The position numbers and the translations under genes were made by a program. This document shows, one piece after another, positions 37,318 to 47,250 of a stretch of 64,000 nucleotides of DNA. Origin of the DNA: Rheinheimera soli. GTDB lineage: Bacteria > Pseudomonadota > Gammaproteobacteria > Enterobacterales > Alteromonadaceae. How positions within the stretch are numbered: position 1 is the stretch's first letter; every line of letters starts with the position of its first letter. The DNA is taken from assembly GCF_021290985.1 (NCBI RefSeq), contig NZ_JAJOYU010000012.1, positions 62,001 through 126,000 of the forward strand. The letters run 5' to 3'. The notes below the pieces were generated by a model. That model did no database searches. It had not been told where the DNA came from and saw nothing but the letters and a program-made list of their open reading frames with translations.

Positions 37318-38783
37318 GCGCAGAATTACTGATCAACGTCACCCCAAGTGAAACCCGGGTGGCTTTGATTGAAAACGGTGTATTGCAGGAAGTGCATATT
37401 GAGCGCCAGGCCAAACATGGACTGGTTGGCAATATTTATATGGGCAAAATCAGTCGTGTCTTGCCTGGTATGCAAGCCGCTTTTGTCGATATAGGTTTAG
37501 ATAAAGCCGCCTTTTTACATGCCTCTGATATTGTCACTGCAGGCTTAAACATAGCGGACGCTGAACTCAAAGCCGGTCCGGTGAAAGATATTCGCCTGCT
37601 GGTGCATGAAGGTCAGTTTCTGCTGGTGCAAGTGGTGAAAGACCCGCTGGGCACCAAAGGTGCACGTTTAACCACTGATATCACCTTGCCAAGCCGCCAT
37701 CTGGTGTTTATGCCGGGTTCTGCTCATGTCGGCGTATCGCAGCGCATTGAAAGTGAAACCGAACGTCAGCGCTTAAAAGATATTGTCAGCACTTGTCTGG
37801 ATGAAAGCGGTGGTTACATAGTTCGTACAGCGGCTGAAGGCGCTGGTGAAGACGAGCTGCTGCACGATGGCAAGTTTTTACAAAAACTCTGGGCCAAAGT
37901 ACAAAAACGTAAAAAAAATGCCCGCAAAGAAACCATGTTGTATGAAGAGCTGACATTGGCCTACCGTATTTTGCGTGATTTTGTCGGCTCTGATTTAGAA
38001 CGAGTGCGCATTGACAGCAAGCTGACTTATCAGCAATTGCATGCTTTTACCGAAGAATTTGTGCCTGAGATGACAGCCCGGCTGGAGTATTATCCGGGCG
38101 AGCGTCCAGTGTTTGATTTATTTGATGTTGAAAACGAAATTCAGCGTGCGCTGGAACGCCGCGTCATGCTGAAAAGCGGTGGTTATCTGATGATCGACCA
38201 AACCGAAGCCATGACCACTATAGACGTCAATACCGGTGCTTTTGTTGGCCATCGTAACTTAGAAGAAACCATTTTTAATACCAATATTGAAGCCACTCAG
38301 GCCATAGCCCGTCAGTTGCGATTACGAAACCTCGGCGGCATTATTATTATCGACTTTATCGACATGCAAAGCGAAGAGCATCAAAAGCGTGTGTTGCATA
38401 GTTTAGAAGTGGCATTGGGCCGGGATAAAACCAAAACCAATATTCATGGTTTCTCAGCTTTGGGTTTAGTTGAAATGACCCGTAAACGTACCCGCGAAAG
38501 TCTGGAACATGTGCTTTGTGGTGAATGTCCTATTTGTGCTGGTCGCGGCAGTTTAAAAACAGTAGAAACCGTATGTTTTGAAATTTTACGCGAAATAGTG
38601 CGGGTAAACCGGGCTTATGTGGCAGATAAATTTGTGGTGTATGCTTCACCTGCGGTAAAAGATGCCTTAATTAATGACGAATTTCACAGCATGGCTGAAC
38701 TCGAAGTCTTTATTGGAAAACAAATCAGTGTCGTGATCGAACCTCAATACGGTCAGGAACAATTTGATGTGGTGATGATGTAG
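37314..38783 (+). CDS. rng: ribonuclease G
   Basis: RNase G matures the 5' end of 16S rRNA and degrades some mRNAs. The 489-residue protein has an S1 domain (GLVGNIYMGKISRVLPGMQAAFVDIG, about 38-63) and the catalytic DNase-I-like part with TTIDVNTGAFVG and IIIIDFIDM for the metal-binding Asps. The CGECPICAGRG zinc link also fits. The RNase E C-terminal scaffold is absent, which distinguishes G from E. It overlaps maf by 4 bases, and its stop overlaps the GTG start of yhdP. Confidence 0.96.
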   Translation: MSAELLINVTPSETRVALIENGVLQEVHIERQAKHGLVGNIYMGKISRVLPGMQAAFVDIGLDKAAFLHASDIVTAGLNIADAELKAGPVKDIRLLVHEGQFLLVQVVKDPLGTKGARLTTDITLPSRHLVFMPGSAHVGVSQRIESETERQRLKDIVSTCLDESGGYIVRTAAEGAGEDELLHDGKFLQKLWAKVQKRKKNARKETMLYEELTLAYRILRDFVGSDLERVRIDSKLTYQQLHAFTEEFVPEMTARLEYYPGERPVFDLFDVENEIQRALERRVMLKSGGYLMIDQTEAMTTIDVNTGAFVGHRNLEETIFNTNIEATQAIARQLRLRNLGGIIIIDFIDMQSEEHQKRVLHSLEVALGRDKTKTNIHGFSALGLVEMTRKRTRESLEHVLCGECPICAGRGSLKTVETVCFEILREIVRVNRAYVADKFVVYASPAVKDALINDEFHSMAELEVFIGKQISVVIEPQYGQEQFDVVMM

Positions 38784-41700
38784 TGCGGACTGTAAAACAG
38801 GCCTGGTTTTATTGCTTACACAAAATCTGGATTTTTTTTGCTATCTTCGTCGTGTTGATGGCCACATTAGTCTCAGCTCTGCGTTTTGGCCTGCCGTACG
38901 CCCCTGGTTATAAAACCGACATCGAACACTGGATTAAAGCTGAATACGGCACTGAAGTGCGGATTGGCGCTTTGTCAGCGGGCTGGCAGGGCACTGGTCC
39001 GGCTTTGGTATTGCAGCAACTGCAAGTACTGGACAGCAATTTTCAGCCGCAATTAACCATAGAGGAAACCGGCATTCGGCTGGATTTCTGGCGATCATTA
39101 CGCACTATGAAACTCAGTGCTGCTCATTTTGAACTGACAGGTTTAACTTACAGAGTCGATGCGCAGCGTTGGTTAGGTACTGGTGTCGCCGCTCCTTCCG
39201 ATAATCAGCCGTTATTTAACGCCTTGCAGGATCTGTTTTTTAAGCAGCTACAGCATTTTTCCGTACTTGATAGCCAACTGGTGTTTAACAATGCCCAGGA
39301 TGAAGATATCCGGCTGGATATTAAAGCGCTGAACTGGCAAAACGAAGGCGAAAGGCATCAGGGCTGGGGTGAAGTATCTGTCGCCGATGTGACGGCCAAT
39401 ACCTTGTCTTTTATTATTGATTTAACAGGTGAGCCGTCTAAAGCCAATGGTCAACTGTATCTGGCCAGTCAGCAACTGGATCTATTGCCCTGGTTCCAAC
39501 AGTTACTGCCTCAAACCCGTAAGCTCAATAGTGCCAAATTAAACTTTGCCGCCTGGGGTGATATTAAAGCCGGTAAGTTGCAACAAATTGATGTGGCGTT
39601 GTCGGATAACAACGTGGGTTGGTTAAAAGACGGGGTCTGGAACAAAGTGGCTTTGTCGGATGGTTATTTGCGCTGGTTGCCCAGAGCAAAAGGCTGGAGT
39701 TTAAGTTCAAGCCCTATGACGCTGAGTAACAGCACTCAAAGCTGGCCTGGTTTGCAATTGCAGCTCAACCAGAATGAGCTGGGTTATCAGGCGTCACTGC
39801 AAAACCTGCAATTGGGCATTGCCCGGCCTTTATTGGAATTATTTTCTGATGGCTCTGAACAATTACAGTCGCTGTTAGCCTATCAGTTGGATGGCAAAAT
39901 CGAACGACTGGATTTATTAACGGAAGACGATCAGTGGTATTTAGCCGGTCAGTTTAATGAGTTGTCTTCTGCTCCTGTGGCTGATGTGCCGGGTGTCAAA
40001 GGCTTTACTGGCTCTTTTGTGGCTTCGCCGCATTTTGGCTGGCTGGGTTTAAAAGCCAAAGACGGTGCACTGGAGTGGGGCCAGGCTTTTAGTCAGGACT
40101 GGAGCTACAAAGGTGCTGAATTAGAACTGGCCTGGCGCAAAAGGTCTGGTCACTGGCAAATTCTGGTGCCTTACCTGAGCTTATGGCAGGATGCTTTTAG
40201 CCTGGAAGCTGAGCTGGTGGTCAATCTGGACGATAAGCCCAATATGGATTTAGTCGCAGAGCTGCATGGTGTGCCGGTGCAAAATGCCGAACATTTTTTC
40301 CCGAAATTCTATATGCCAGAATCTGTGATCAACTACCTCAAACCTGCACTGGTCTCTGGTGATGTCAGTTCAGGCAAAGTGCTGTGGTCTGGCGATTTTT
40401 CCGCTTATCCTTATGCTGAAAAAGAAGGGGTATTTCAGGCGCTGGCTGATGTAACCAATGCTGAGTTTTTATTTGATCAAAACTGGCCAAGCTTAACTGA
40501 ATTGTCAGCTGAACTGTTTTTTGAAAATGCGTCTATGCTGATCAGCAGCACATCAGGTTATCTGGTCGACGCCCCTGTTGAGCAAGGGGTACAAGTCGGA
40601 ATTCCTGATTTGTATAACGCCGACAACTTAATTATTGATATTAAACAACAACTGCTGGCAGAGCAGGTGACCACCCTGATGCAGGCTTCACCTTTACACG
40701 ACTCAGTGGGCGAAACCTTGGCCTATTTAGGGGTGACGGGGCCGGTGAAGGGCGATGTGCGTCTGACCATAGGGCTGAACGAACCCACAGTAGATGTAAA
40801 AGGGGCCATCGACTTTGAACGCAATGGCTTGTCTTTGTCCGCCCCTGTTTTAGTGGGCGAGAATCTGACTGGCCGTCTGGAGTTTCATAACGACATACTG
40901 ACCGCCGATGATTTACAGCTTTTTATCAGCAATATTCCGCTGCAGTTTGGCTTTCGTGGCGAACAGCAGCAAGACAACTACAAAGTATCCTTATTGAGTC
41001 AGGGCTTACAAAACAGCAACGAGCTGCTGCTGAATTTAGCACCGCAACTGGAACACTTTGCCAGTGGCCCGCTGAACTGGCAGTTTAAACTTGATCTAGT
41101 GCTGGCGGGAGAAGGTTATACCTATCAGGCTGATTTAGCATTGGATTTAACCGACACTGAATTAATGTTACCCCAACCGCTGGCGAAAAAGCCTGGCCAG
41201 GCTGGTACTGTATTCTGGTCCTCCAGTGGCAGTCAGGATAATTCGGTGATAGCTCTGACTTATCAGGACCTGGTGTTTTTTGATGCCAGTTATGTGCATG
41301 CGCAGGGTCAGATTGGCCGGGCTCATCTAAGTTTGGGGTCTAAGGAAAATTCCGGTTTTGCCGACGGTTTTACTATTAGCGCTAATCTGGATAAAACCGA
41401 CTTTTTGCCCTGGTTTGAACTGGTCCAGCAGCAAGTTAGTCAGCAGTCTGATGAAGCAGGCTTGCTTCCCGCTTTAACCTCGGTCAAGGCTAGTGTAAAT
41501 ACACTGACTGTGACGGAGGATATTCAGTTTGACCAGGTACAACTGCAGATAAAACCAGAAGCTGATATTTGGCTGGCGGACATTGCAGCGACTCAAACCA
41601 AAGGTCAGTTAAAACTGCCAAGAGATTTGATGGCTCAGGGGATAGAGGCCAATCTGGAGTTTTTAACCTTATTTCCGTATGACCCACAACAGGCTGAAGC

Positions 41701-42757
41701 CGAAGCTTTAACTGCCGAAGAGGCCATGGCCAAACTGACCAAAGAGCAGCAAATTTCCAAAGCTCTGGCAGAGGTCGTCAAACCAGAACCTATGCCATGG
41801 CTGGCTGATTTGCCGCCATTAAAGCTGGAGTGTAAAAGTTGTGTGTTTGGGCCTTTTGATTTAGGCCAACTGAGTATGCAAACCGAATCTGACGGCGAGC
41901 GTTTAACTATTCACAGCTTTGAATCCCGTTACAAAAAGCATCAGTTAAGTATCAAAGGTCTGTGGCAAAAAGATGCAGAAGCAGGTGTCACTACCTTATC
42001 GGCAAAGTTAACCAGCCCTGATTTTGGTCAGTTAATGAAAGACTACCATTTAAGTTCAGCTATAGCTGGCAGTCCGGCCGAAGTGCAAATAGATAACTTA
42101 AGCTGGGCCGGTGGTCCGACTCAGTTTAACTACGCTACTTTAGGCGGCAAACTGAACTGGAAATTAGGCGAAGGCTCCTTGTCTGAAGTCAGCGACAAAG
42201 GTGCCCGCTTGTTGTCTGTGTTCAGCCTGGGTTCTTTAGTGCGCAAGCTAAAACTGGATTTCAGGGATATATTCTCCAAAGGTTTTTTCTACACTGAAAT
42301 GAAAGGTGATTTACAGCTGGATAAAGGCGTAGTGCACACCAATAATACGCTGGTTGATGGTGCTGCCGGAAAAATCGAAATTCAGGGTTATGCTGATTTG
42401 GTTACCCGTCAGCTGGATTATCAGATGGCGTTTTTGCCAAAAATTACCTCTAGTTTGCCTGTGCTGGTGGCTTTATTGCAGTTTAATCCGGCGACAGGCT
42501 TAGCGGCTTTGGCTCTGGATGAAATTGTAGAATCTGCTGAAGTGGTCTCCAAAGTGAATTTTGTAGTCACTGGTAATTTTGATCAGCCGGAAGTAGTGGA
42601 AGTGGCGCGTCATACCACAGAGATTGAAGTGCCACGTTCAGAGCTGTTAAAAGCTGAGCAGGAAAAACGTTTACGTTTGCAGCAGGACCAAGAGTTACAA
42701 AAGAACCCTGTCAAACCATCGGCTAACCGACCCAACAAGGAAAAAGCCAATGGCTAA
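38783..42757 (+). CDS. yhdP: AsmA-family envelope lipid-transport protein YhdP
   Basis: YhdP is one of the large TamB/AsmA-type bridges implicated in phospholipid transport to the outer membrane. The 1324-residue protein has an N-terminal membrane anchor at about residues 14-34, then a very long beta-rich region. The conserved C-terminal block includes ARLLSVFSLGSLVRKLKLDF and FSKGFFYTEMKGDLQL. The start is GTG, overlapping the rng stop. A Lys/Gln-rich tail ends it. The stop overlaps the nitrilase by 8 bases. The length is close to the E. coli homologue. Confidence 0.93.
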   Translation: MRTVKQAWFYCLHKIWIFFAIFVVLMATLVSALRFGLPYAPGYKTDIEHWIKAEYGTEVRIGALSAGWQGTGPALVLQQLQVLDSNFQPQLTIEETGIRLDFWRSLRTMKLSAAHFELTGLTYRVDAQRWLGTGVAAPSDNQPLFNALQDLFFKQLQHFSVLDSQLVFNNAQDEDIRLDIKALNWQNEGERHQGWGEVSVADVTANTLSFIIDLTGEPSKANGQLYLASQQLDLLPWFQQLLPQTRKLNSAKLNFAAWGDIKAGKLQQIDVALSDNNVGWLKDGVWNKVALSDGYLRWLPRAKGWSLSSSPMTLSNSTQSWPGLQLQLNQNELGYQASLQNLQLGIARPLLELFSDGSEQLQSLLAYQLDGKIERLDLLTEDDQWYLAGQFNELSSAPVADVPGVKGFTGSFVASPHFGWLGLKAKDGALEWGQAFSQDWSYKGAELELAWRKRSGHWQILVPYLSLWQDAFSLEAELVVNLDDKPNMDLVAELHGVPVQNAEHFFPKFYMPESVINYLKPALVSGDVSSGKVLWSGDFSAYPYAEKEGVFQALADVTNAEFLFDQNWPSLTELSAELFFENASMLISSTSGYLVDAPVEQGVQVGIPDLYNADNLIIDIKQQLLAEQVTTLMQASPLHDSVGETLAYLGVTGPVKGDVRLTIGLNEPTVDVKGAIDFERNGLSLSAPVLVGENLTGRLEFHNDILTADDLQLFISNIPLQFGFRGEQQQDNYKVSLLSQGLQNSNELLLNLAPQLEHFASGPLNWQFKLDLVLAGEGYTYQADLALDLTDTELMLPQPLAKKPGQAGTVFWSSSGSQDNSVIALTYQDLVFFDASYVHAQGQIGRAHLSLGSKENSGFADGFTISANLDKTDFLPWFELVQQQVSQQSDEAGLLPALTSVKASVNTLTVTEDIQFDQVQLQIKPEADIWLADIAATQTKGQLKLPRDLMAQGIEANLEFLTLFPYDPQQAEAEALTAEEAMAKLTKEQQISKALAEVVKPEPMPWLADLPPLKLECKSCVFGPFDLGQLSMQTESDGERLTIHSFESRYKKHQLSIKGLWQKDAEAGVTTLSAKLTSPDFGQLMKDYHLSSAIAGSPAEVQIDNLSWAGGPTQFNYATLGGKLNWKLGEGSLSEVSDKGARLLSVFSLGSLVRKLKLDFRDIFSKGFFYTEMKGDLQLDKGVVHTNNTLVDGAAGKIEIQGYADLVTRQLDYQMAFLPKITSSLPVLVALLQFNPATGLAALALDEIVESAEVVSKVNFVVTGNFDQPEVVEVARHTTEIEVPRSELLKAEQEKRLRLQQDQELQKNPVKPSANRPNKEKANG

Positions 42758-43592
42758 GCTCTGGCGTTTATCCGCTGTGCAGCTGACCAGTGGTCCTGAT
42801 CCTTTGGCTAATCTGACTAAAGTTGAGCAGTTACTGGCGCAGCTACCGCAATCCGCGCAACACCTTGTCGTATTGCCAGAGGGTGTGGCTGTGTTTGCCG
42901 GGCCTGATGGGCTAAATCTACAATTGGCCGAATCTTTAGGTGCCGGTCCGTTGCAGAGCGCTTATGCGGCTTTAGCGAAAAAATATCAGTTGTATTTACT
43001 GGTCGGCACTTTACCAACCTGTAGTTCTGATCCAACACGTTTTGCCGCCAGTAGTCTGTTGTATAACCCTGAAGGTGAGCGGATAGCTGACTATCAGAAA
43101 ATCCATTTATTTGATGCCTTAGTCAATGACAGCAGCAAGCAGTATCTGGAATCGGCCACTACTATGCCGGGTGAGAAGTTAACACTGGTTCAGGCGCAGC
43201 AGTTAAAACTGGGTATGCTGATTTGTTACGATATGCGTTTTCCAGGTTTAAGCCAGGCTTTAGCGGCTCGGGGTATGAATGTCATGGCTGTGCCTTCGGC
43301 TTTTACTACAGTGACAGGGGAGGCGCATTGGCATACCTTGTTAAGAGCACGTGCCATAGAAACCCAGAGTTTTGTTATAGCGCCAGCTCAAGTGGGCACA
43401 CACATCAATGGCCGTCAGACTTATGGCCATAGTTTAATTATCGACCCATGGGGCCGTATTCTGGCCGAAGCCGATGGCAGCAGCGAAATGGTGCTGAGTG
43501 TCGAAACAGATTTAGATCTTTGCCAGCAGCTGGCAGAGAAAATGCCGGTAAGGCACCACAACAGATTTCAAAGTGAGTTCAAGCATGAGTAA
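42750..43592 (+). CDS. nitrilase-family amidohydrolase (Nit1-like)
   Basis: This 280-residue C-N hydrolase has the Glu-Lys-Cys triad: Glu44 in VLPEG, Lys117 in DYQKIHLFD and Cys159 in [10 protein letters not shown]. Close relatives are Nit-type amidases that remove deaminated glutathione; the exact substrate is inferred. It has no signal peptide. It lies between yhdP and tldD, a conserved location in this part of the gammaproteobacteria, and overlaps both. Confidence 0.9.
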   Translation: MAKLWRLSAVQLTSGPDPLANLTKVEQLLAQLPQSAQHLVVLPEGVAVFAGPDGLNLQLAESLGAGPLQSAYAALAKKYQLYLLVGTLPTCSSDPTRFAASSLLYNPEGERIADYQKIHLFDALVNDSSKQYLESATTMPGEKLTLVQAQQLKLGMLICYDMRFPGLSQALAARGMNVMAVPSAFTTVTGEAHWHTLLRARAIETQSFVIAPAQVGTHINGRQTYGHSLIIDPWGRILAEADGSSEMVLSVETDLDLCQQLAEKMPVRHHNRFQSEFKHE

Positions 43593-45024
43593 CGTCGAAC
43601 ACAACCTGTTAAGCGCCAGTGACCTAAGCGCCAGTGATTTACAGCAAAGCTTAGGCTTTTTATTTGCGCACAAGCTGGATTACGCCGACCTGTATTTTCA
43701 ATCCAGTGTGCATGAATCCTGGGGTTTGGAAGATGGTTTAGTCAAAGACGGCTCTTTTAATATCGAACGTGGTGTAGGTGTTCGCGCCATCAGCGGCGAA
43801 AAAACCGGTTTTGCTTATGCCGATTCTATTTCTGCAGCAGCTTTAAAACAGGCGGCAGAAGCGGCCCGTGGTATAGCTGGTGCTGGCAAACAAGGTTCAG
43901 TGCAGGTATTTAAGCAGCAAACTCAACCACAAATTTATTTGCCTTGTGAGCCACTGCAAAGTTTAGACAATACCGCCAAGGTTGAACTGCTCAAGCAGAT
44001 GGAAGTTTATATCCGCAGCCTCGATAGTCGCGCTGAACAAGTGGCTGTCAGCTTATCCGGCGTGTACGAAGAAGTATTAGTGGCTGCATCAGACGGTACT
44101 TTTGCTACAGATATTCGTCCTTTAGTACGGTTAAACTGTTCTGTGCTGCTGCAACACAATGGTCGTCGTGAACGCGGCGGCAGTGGTGGTGGTGCCCGTA
44201 CCAACTATCAGTATTTCCTTGAAGACGTCAATGGTTCACCGCGCTGGCAGGGTTATGCCCGTGAAGCTGTGCGTATGGCTCAGGTCAACTTAACTGCTGT
44301 TGATGCACCAGCAGGTACCATGCCTGTGGTGTTAGGTTCTGGCTGGCCTGGCGTGTTATTACACGAAGCTGTAGGCCATGGCCTGGAAGGTGACTTTAAC
44401 CGTAAAGGTTCTTCTACTTTCGCTGGCCGTGTTGGCGAGCAGGTTGCATCTAAACACTGCACTATTGTCGATGACGGCACTCTGGCCCATCGTCGTGGTT
44501 CGCTGAATATCGATGACGAAGGCACGGCCAGTCAATACAACGTATTGATCGAAAACGGTATTCTGAAAGGCTATATTCAGGATAAACACAACGCCATGCT
44601 GATGAATGTTGCACCAACTGGCAACGGCCGTCGTGAGTCTTTTGCCCATTTGCCTATGCCTCGTATGACCAATACCTACATGCTGGCTGGTGAATACGAC
44701 CCGCAGGAAATTATTGGCAGTGTGAAAAAAGGTATTTATGCACCGAATTTTGGCGGTGGTCAGGTAGATATCACTTCAGGCAAATTTGTGTTTTCAGCCT
44801 CGGAAGCTTATCTGATTGAAGATGGAAAAATTACCACACCAATTAAAGGTGCAACCCTTATTGGTAATGGCCCTGAAGCTATGCAGCAGGTGTCTATGGT
44901 GGGTAATGATTTAGCGCTGGATGCAGGTGTTGGGGTCTGTGGTAAACAAGGTCAAAGCCTGCCTGTAGGGGTGGGACAGCCGACATTAAAACTGGATGCC
45001 ATGACGGTTGGTGGCACTGCTTAA
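43585..45024 (+). CDS. tldD: metalloprotease subunit TldD
   Basis: TldD pairs with TldE/PmbA to form a protease that processes small modified peptides and antitoxins such as CcdA. The 479-residue protein contains the zinc motif HEAVGH (260-265) and the conserved [26 protein letters not shown] 43585 overlaps the nitrilase end by 8 bases; a GTG at 43573 is also in frame. PmbA is at 48529, separated by pssA, darP and a chitinase. Confidence 0.96.
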   Translation: MSNVEHNLLSASDLSASDLQQSLGFLFAHKLDYADLYFQSSVHESWGLEDGLVKDGSFNIERGVGVRAISGEKTGFAYADSISAAALKQAAEAARGIAGAGKQGSVQVFKQQTQPQIYLPCEPLQSLDNTAKVELLKQMEVYIRSLDSRAEQVAVSLSGVYEEVLVAASDGTFATDIRPLVRLNCSVLLQHNGRRERGGSGGGARTNYQYFLEDVNGSPRWQGYAREAVRMAQVNLTAVDAPAGTMPVVLGSGWPGVLLHEAVGHGLEGDFNRKGSSTFAGRVGEQVASKHCTIVDDGTLAHRRGSLNIDDEGTASQYNVLIENGILKGYIQDKHNAMLMNVAPTGNGRRESFAHLPMPRMTNTYMLAGEYDPQEIIGSVKKGIYAPNFGGGQVDITSGKFVFSASEAYLIEDGKITTPIKGATLIGNGPEAMQQVSMVGNDLALDAGVGVCGKQGQSLPVGVGQPTLKLDAMTVGGTA

Positions 45025-45103
45025 ACTGAGTTCAGACGAAAAACACTAGGACTTTGTGCCGTTTTACGGCAAGATCCAGTCCATTAAAATTAAGCTCTTA
45101 GAA

Positions 45104-45150
45104 TGGGGTCAGATCACAGGGTTAACAGTTAACCCTGTGATCTGACCCCA
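45104..45150. repeat. 47-bp palindrome, copy 2
   Basis: Two perfect 23-base arms (45104-45126 and 45128-45150) flank one A. The left arm begins TGGGGTCAGATCACAGG and ends GTTAAC. Compared with the copy at 4347, the arms differ at three places, each matched by the complementary change in the other arm. It lies 80 bases after tldD and 28 before pssA, and has no T tract. Confidence 0.9.
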
Positions 45151-45178
45151 CTTTAACCGACTGAGAATTTCGCCTGTT

Positions 45179-46522
45179 ATGTTACAAACGTTGTTAAACA
45201 GACGTCGTCTGGCCAAATTGCCAAAAACAGATCTGGTGGCAGAAACCGTTTCTGTGTTGTGGTCGGCCGCTGAATACAAAAGCACTGTGCTGGATCTGAT
45301 CCAGCGCGCGCAACATCGTATTGTGATCACAGCTTTGTATCTGCAGGCTGATGAAGCAGGTGAACAAATTCTGCGGGCTTTATTTGCCGCGAAACAGCAA
45401 AAACCTGATTTGCAGGTGACTGTCTATGTTGATTTTCATCGTGCCCGTCGTGGTCTGATTGGTCAGGAAGGCGCTCGCACCAACAACGATTTTTACCGTG
45501 AAATTGCCAAAGACTACGACCTGCCTATTCAAATTATCGGCGTGCCGGTAAAAAAGCGTGAGCTGTTTGGTGTCTTGCACTTAAAAGGTTTTGTGTTTGA
45601 TCAAACCCTGCTCTACAGCGGCGCTTCACTGAATAATGTCTATCTGGCGGAACAAAACCGTTACCGTGCCGACCGTTATTTGGTGCTGCAAAATCAGGTG
45701 ATGACAGATGCCATAGTGCAGGCCCATCAGCAGTTATTTGGTGATGAAGAGCAAACACCAGAGCTGTTGGATGACGAAGACTATGTCAGTCAGGCGGTGA
45801 AACGTCAGTCACGTTTATGGTTAAAACACGCCAAAGCCACCCGTTATCAGTATGCAGATAAAAACGACTCTGCTTTAAGAGCGTCATTGCTGATAGGCTT
45901 GGGCCGTCGTAATAACGAGCTCAACAGTACAGTGCTGGCGTTGCTTTCTGTGGCACAGCAGGATGTATTGATTTACACCCCTTATTTTAACCCGCCAGTG
46001 GCTTTAGCCAGAGCGCTGCGTAAGTGTTTAAAACGTGGCGTCACGGTGACTGTGGTAGTAGGGGATAAAACTGCCAATGACTTTTATATTCCACCAGGCC
46101 AGCGCTTTAGCAAAATTGGTGGTTTGCCTTATTTCTACGAAACTATTTTGCGTAAGTTTGTACGGGCGAATCAGAAGTTTATCGACGCTGGTTTGCTGCA
46201 TGTCAAACTATGGAAACACGAAGATAACAGCTATCACCTCAAAGGCTTAAGTGTCGATGGCGTCAAGCATCTGTTTACCGGTCACAATCTGAACCCACGG
46301 GCTTTTGCTTTGGATTTTGAAAACGGCATTTATGTCGAAGACGATCTGCAGCAATTGAAGCTTTTACTGGAGCAGGAAAAACAGGTGATCACAGCCCATA
46401 GTAGTGAAATTGTGCATTATTCAGAAATTGAGACGGTGCGGGATTATCCGGAAGTGGTGCAAAAGCTGTTAAGTCAGTTGCGTCGTATAGGTGCGGATTT
46501 AGTGGTGAAACGCCTGATATAA
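45179..46522 (+). CDS. pssA: phosphatidylserine synthase, PLD type
   Basis: PssA makes phosphatidylserine from CDP-diacylglycerol and serine, the step towards phosphatidylethanolamine. The 447-residue enzyme has two HKD motifs: HLKGFVFDQTLLYSGASLN and HLKGLSVDGVKHLFTGHNLNPRA. VGDKTANDFYIPPG and the basic C-terminus (QLRRIGADLVVKRLI) also match the E. coli enzyme. It is peripheral to the membrane, with no signal peptide. It stands alone and ends at a bidirectional terminator. Confidence 0.95.
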   Translation: MLQTLLNRRRLAKLPKTDLVAETVSVLWSAAEYKSTVLDLIQRAQHRIVITALYLQADEAGEQILRALFAAKQQKPDLQVTVYVDFHRARRGLIGQEGARTNNDFYREIAKDYDLPIQIIGVPVKKRELFGVLHLKGFVFDQTLLYSGASLNNVYLAEQNRYRADRYLVLQNQVMTDAIVQAHQQLFGDEEQTPELLDDEDYVSQAVKRQSRLWLKHAKATRYQYADKNDSALRASLLIGLGRRNNELNSTVLALLSVAQQDVLIYTPYFNPPVALARALRKCLKRGVTVTVVVGDKTANDFYIPPGQRFSKIGGLPYFYETILRKFVRANQKFIDAGLLHVKLWKHEDNSYHLKGLSVDGVKHLFTGHNLNPRAFALDFENGIYVEDDLQQLKLLLEQEKQVITAHSSEIVHYSEIETVRDYPEVVQKLLSQLRRIGADLVVKRLI

Positions 46523-46552
46523 AAATGGGGTCAAATCTGACCCCCATTTTTT
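46521..46552. terminator. bidirectional terminator between pssA and darP
   Basis: AAAAATGGGGTCA (46521-46533) pairs with TGACCCCCATTTTT across the loop AATC, with one extra C. A and T tracts flank it on both sides, so it can end both convergent genes. The TGGGGTCA/TGACCCC core is that of the 47-bp palindromes, suggesting a shortened relative. Confidence 0.85.
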
Positions 46553-47078
46553 AGTCTTCTAAAATAGCTGGTTTAATCAGCTGGAACAGTTCACGGAAAG
46601 CCTTAGGTGGCAGATCCTTTTCTTGTTCTCTTTTTGCATTACGAATCAGTGCCCGTAACTGCTGTACGTCCACATCAGGGAAAGCAGCAACAAATTCAGT
46701 TAATGCATCTGGGTTGGCAATCAGTTTATCGCGCCAGGTTTCCACTAAGTGAAACTTACGGGTCGCCGCCTGATTGGTGTTCCTCAGCACAGCTAAAGCA
46801 CGTTCAATTGGCTCCAGATCACGGGTACGCATTAAACGACCAATAAACTGGATATGGCGGCGCAGCGCTTCATGTTTTTTCGACAGCTTATCAGCCAAAG
46901 CCAAAGCGTCTTTTAATTCATCATCTAAATCTAACTTAGCACGTGCGGCAGGGCTTAAAGCCACCAGGTCTTCACCCAGTTTCTGCAGCGCAGTCATCTC
47001 TTTTTTGACTTGGGTTTTACTTTTACCATGCTCAACATCCCAGTCGTCGCCATGGGTAAAGTCGGTCATATCGGCCAT
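46551..47078 (-). CDS. darP: ribosome-associated protein DarP (YjgA)
   Basis: This 175-residue DUF615-family protein binds 50S precursors and supports large-subunit assembly in E. coli. Conserved blocks are KKEMTALQKLGEDLVAL, RRHIQFIGRLMR and YLQKLIR-like ALIRNAKREQE. It is highly charged with no membrane segment. In many gammaproteobacteria it lies divergent to pmbA; here a chitinase gene separates the two. Confidence 0.94.
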   Translation of the reverse strand: MADMTDFTHGDDWDVEHGKSKTQVKKEMTALQKLGEDLVALSPAARAKLDLDDELKDALALADKLSKKHEALRRHIQFIGRLMRTRDLEPIERALAVLRNTNQAATRKFHLVETWRDKLIANPDALTEFVAAFPDVDVQQLRALIRNAKREQEKDLPPKAFRELFQLIKPAILED

Positions 47079-47250
47079 ACGATTCTCTTACCATCTTGTT
47101 TAATGTGGCAAGTATACCCGATCTGCCGCCTAATAGCAGCGCTCGCTAATGATGCTTGCGACGGCAGGATGCACGATAGACTTGCCTCCGTTGGGCAAAA
47201 AGAACTAAGGTCGGTCATTGCTTTGTCAAAATGAACAGCCCGAGGCCAAT